This document shows, piece after piece, positions 63,674 through 64,000 of a stretch of DNA of 64,000 nucleotides. Source of the DNA: Pseudomonadota bacterium (GTDB lineage Bacteria; Pseudomonadota; Alphaproteobacteria; Caulobacterales; Caulobacteraceae); NCBI GenBank assembly GCA_023386645.1, contig JAEWJI010000037.1, positions 1 to 64,000 of the forward strand. The letters are read 5' to 3'. The stretch's first letter is position 1. Every line of letters begins with the position of its first letter. The notes below the pieces were generated by a model. It saw only the letters and a program-made list of their open reading frames with translations, was not told the DNA's origin and searched no databases. The translations under genes and the position numbers were made by a program.

Positions 63674-64000
63674 ATGAGAGATTTCAAGGGCATGAAGCGC
63701 CAGCGCGGACGCAACCGGAAGCCCGGCGGCGGCAATGCGAATGCGGCCAACCCGAACCGGTCGTGGGATTCGCAAGGCCCTGAGAACATCAAGGTCCGGG
63801 GCAACGCCCAGACCGTCTATGAGCGCTACCAACAGCTCTCGCGGGACGCCGCCTCTTCCGGCGACCGGGTGCTTGCCGAGAACTATCTCCAGCACGCCGA
63901 ACACTATTTTCGGGTTCTGAGGGCGCTCCAGCCAGCTCGCCCCGTTTCCGAGATCGCCGCCCGCGAACTGGCTGGCCAGGGCTTCGATATCGACTTTGAG
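63674..64000 (+). CDS. DUF4167 domain protein, N-terminal part
   Basis: The first 109 residues have the DUF4167 pattern: a very basic start (MRDFKGMKRQRGRNRKPGGG), an Asn-rich linker, then RSWDSQGPENIKVRGNAQTVYERYQQL, and AENYLQHAEHYFRVL. The domain is found in Alphaproteobacteria and has a nucleic-acid-binding look because of the basic arms; no activity is established. The gene runs past the right edge of the window. Its place after prmC is conserved. Confidence 0.9.
   Translation, partial: MRDFKGMKRQRGRNRKPGGGNANAANPNRSWDSQGPENIKVRGNAQTVYERYQQLSRDAASSGDRVLAENYLQHAEHYFRVLRALQPARPVSEIAARELAGQGFDIDFE

Overview
The window looks like a chromosomal stretch from a GC-rich alphaproteobacterium of the order Caulobacterales, most like the Brevundimonas/Caulobacter group. 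The genus is an inference from protein style and gene order. The supporting signs are: very high GC; many GTG and TTG starts; housekeeping promoters of the Caulobacter type (TTGnCn, about 14-15 bases, then GCTAnnnn); an AtpD with an Ala/Lys-rich N-terminal extension; DUF2794, DUF4167, DUF484 and DUF1134 proteins; candidate CtrA sites; and conserved alphaproteobacterial blocks (priA-fsa-DUF484-xerC, ctpA-deacetylase-rppH, nadD-rsfS-rlmH-envC, prmC-DUF4167). There is no insertion sequence, phage, CRISPR array or other clear island. This is compact core genome with some accessory genes.

Layout. 0-5 kb: the end of sucD, then sucA and sucB of the 2-oxoglutarate dehydrogenase complex. SucB has two lipoyl domains. 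The E3 gene lpdA is about 39 kb away on the other strand. 5-9 kb: a class III CoA-transferase divergent from a glutaryl-CoA dehydrogenase, probably a glutarate branch of lysine or tryptophan breakdown, followed by a DUF3313 lipoprotein. 9-12.8 kb: response regulator, histidine kinase and Deg-type protease in one apparent operon. 13-18.5 kb: small conserved genes (DUF2794, Bax inhibitor-1 family, thpR, GNAT, Flp pilin, mutT), a DUF350 membrane protein paired with a membrane-anchored trypsin-like protease, and an isoaspartyl peptidase. 18.5-21.8 kb: three paralogous 2OG-Fe(II) oxygenases around a quinone oxidoreductase. The two transcription units share an exact 16-bp upstream repeat. 21.8-26 kb: YkvA-type protein, SDR, exported amidohydrolase, and ahcY behind a palindromic operator. 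26-30.7 kb: HIG1 protein, cobalamin adenosyltransferase, ctpA, a deacetylase-fold protein without metal ligands, rppH, and a lipoprotein.

30.7-36.7 kb: the SMR gene sugE with its own promoter and a leader of three hairpins carrying ACG loops (candidate guanidine-sensing leader), ynfA, and the F1 genes atpC-D-G-A-H on the minus strand. 36.7-43.2 kb: TerC, glutamine cyclotransferase, priA with a reduced zinc-cysteine set, fsa, DUF484, xerC. 43.2-50.7 kb: alpha/beta hydrolase, lpdA, a PAS histidine-kinase-like protein whose phospho-acceptor His is Gln, a TMEM175-like channel, and several envelope proteins. 50.8-53.7 kb: an IPTL-CTERM protein, tRNA-Gly(GCC), a Tat-signal protein with a CtrA-like site, an EipA (DUF1134) lipoprotein, and a minimal sugar-phosphate transferase translationally coupled to a 40-codon ORF. 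53.7-64 kb: alanine dehydrogenase, a hybrid kinase, obgE with a downstream palindromic repeat, nadD-rsfS-rlmH-envC, YihY, prmC and the start of a DUF4167 protein.

Functions that connect across the window are energy metabolism (OGDH, F1-ATPase), envelope maintenance (DegP-type protease, CtpA, EnvC-type factor, EipA, BrkB/YihY) and signalling. The strongest leads for something undescribed are the 2OG-oxygenase cluster with its shared repeat, the sugE leader, the H-to-Q pseudokinase, the metal-less deacetylase fold, and the IPTL-CTERM protein. All functional names rest on motif recognition by eye, without database searches.
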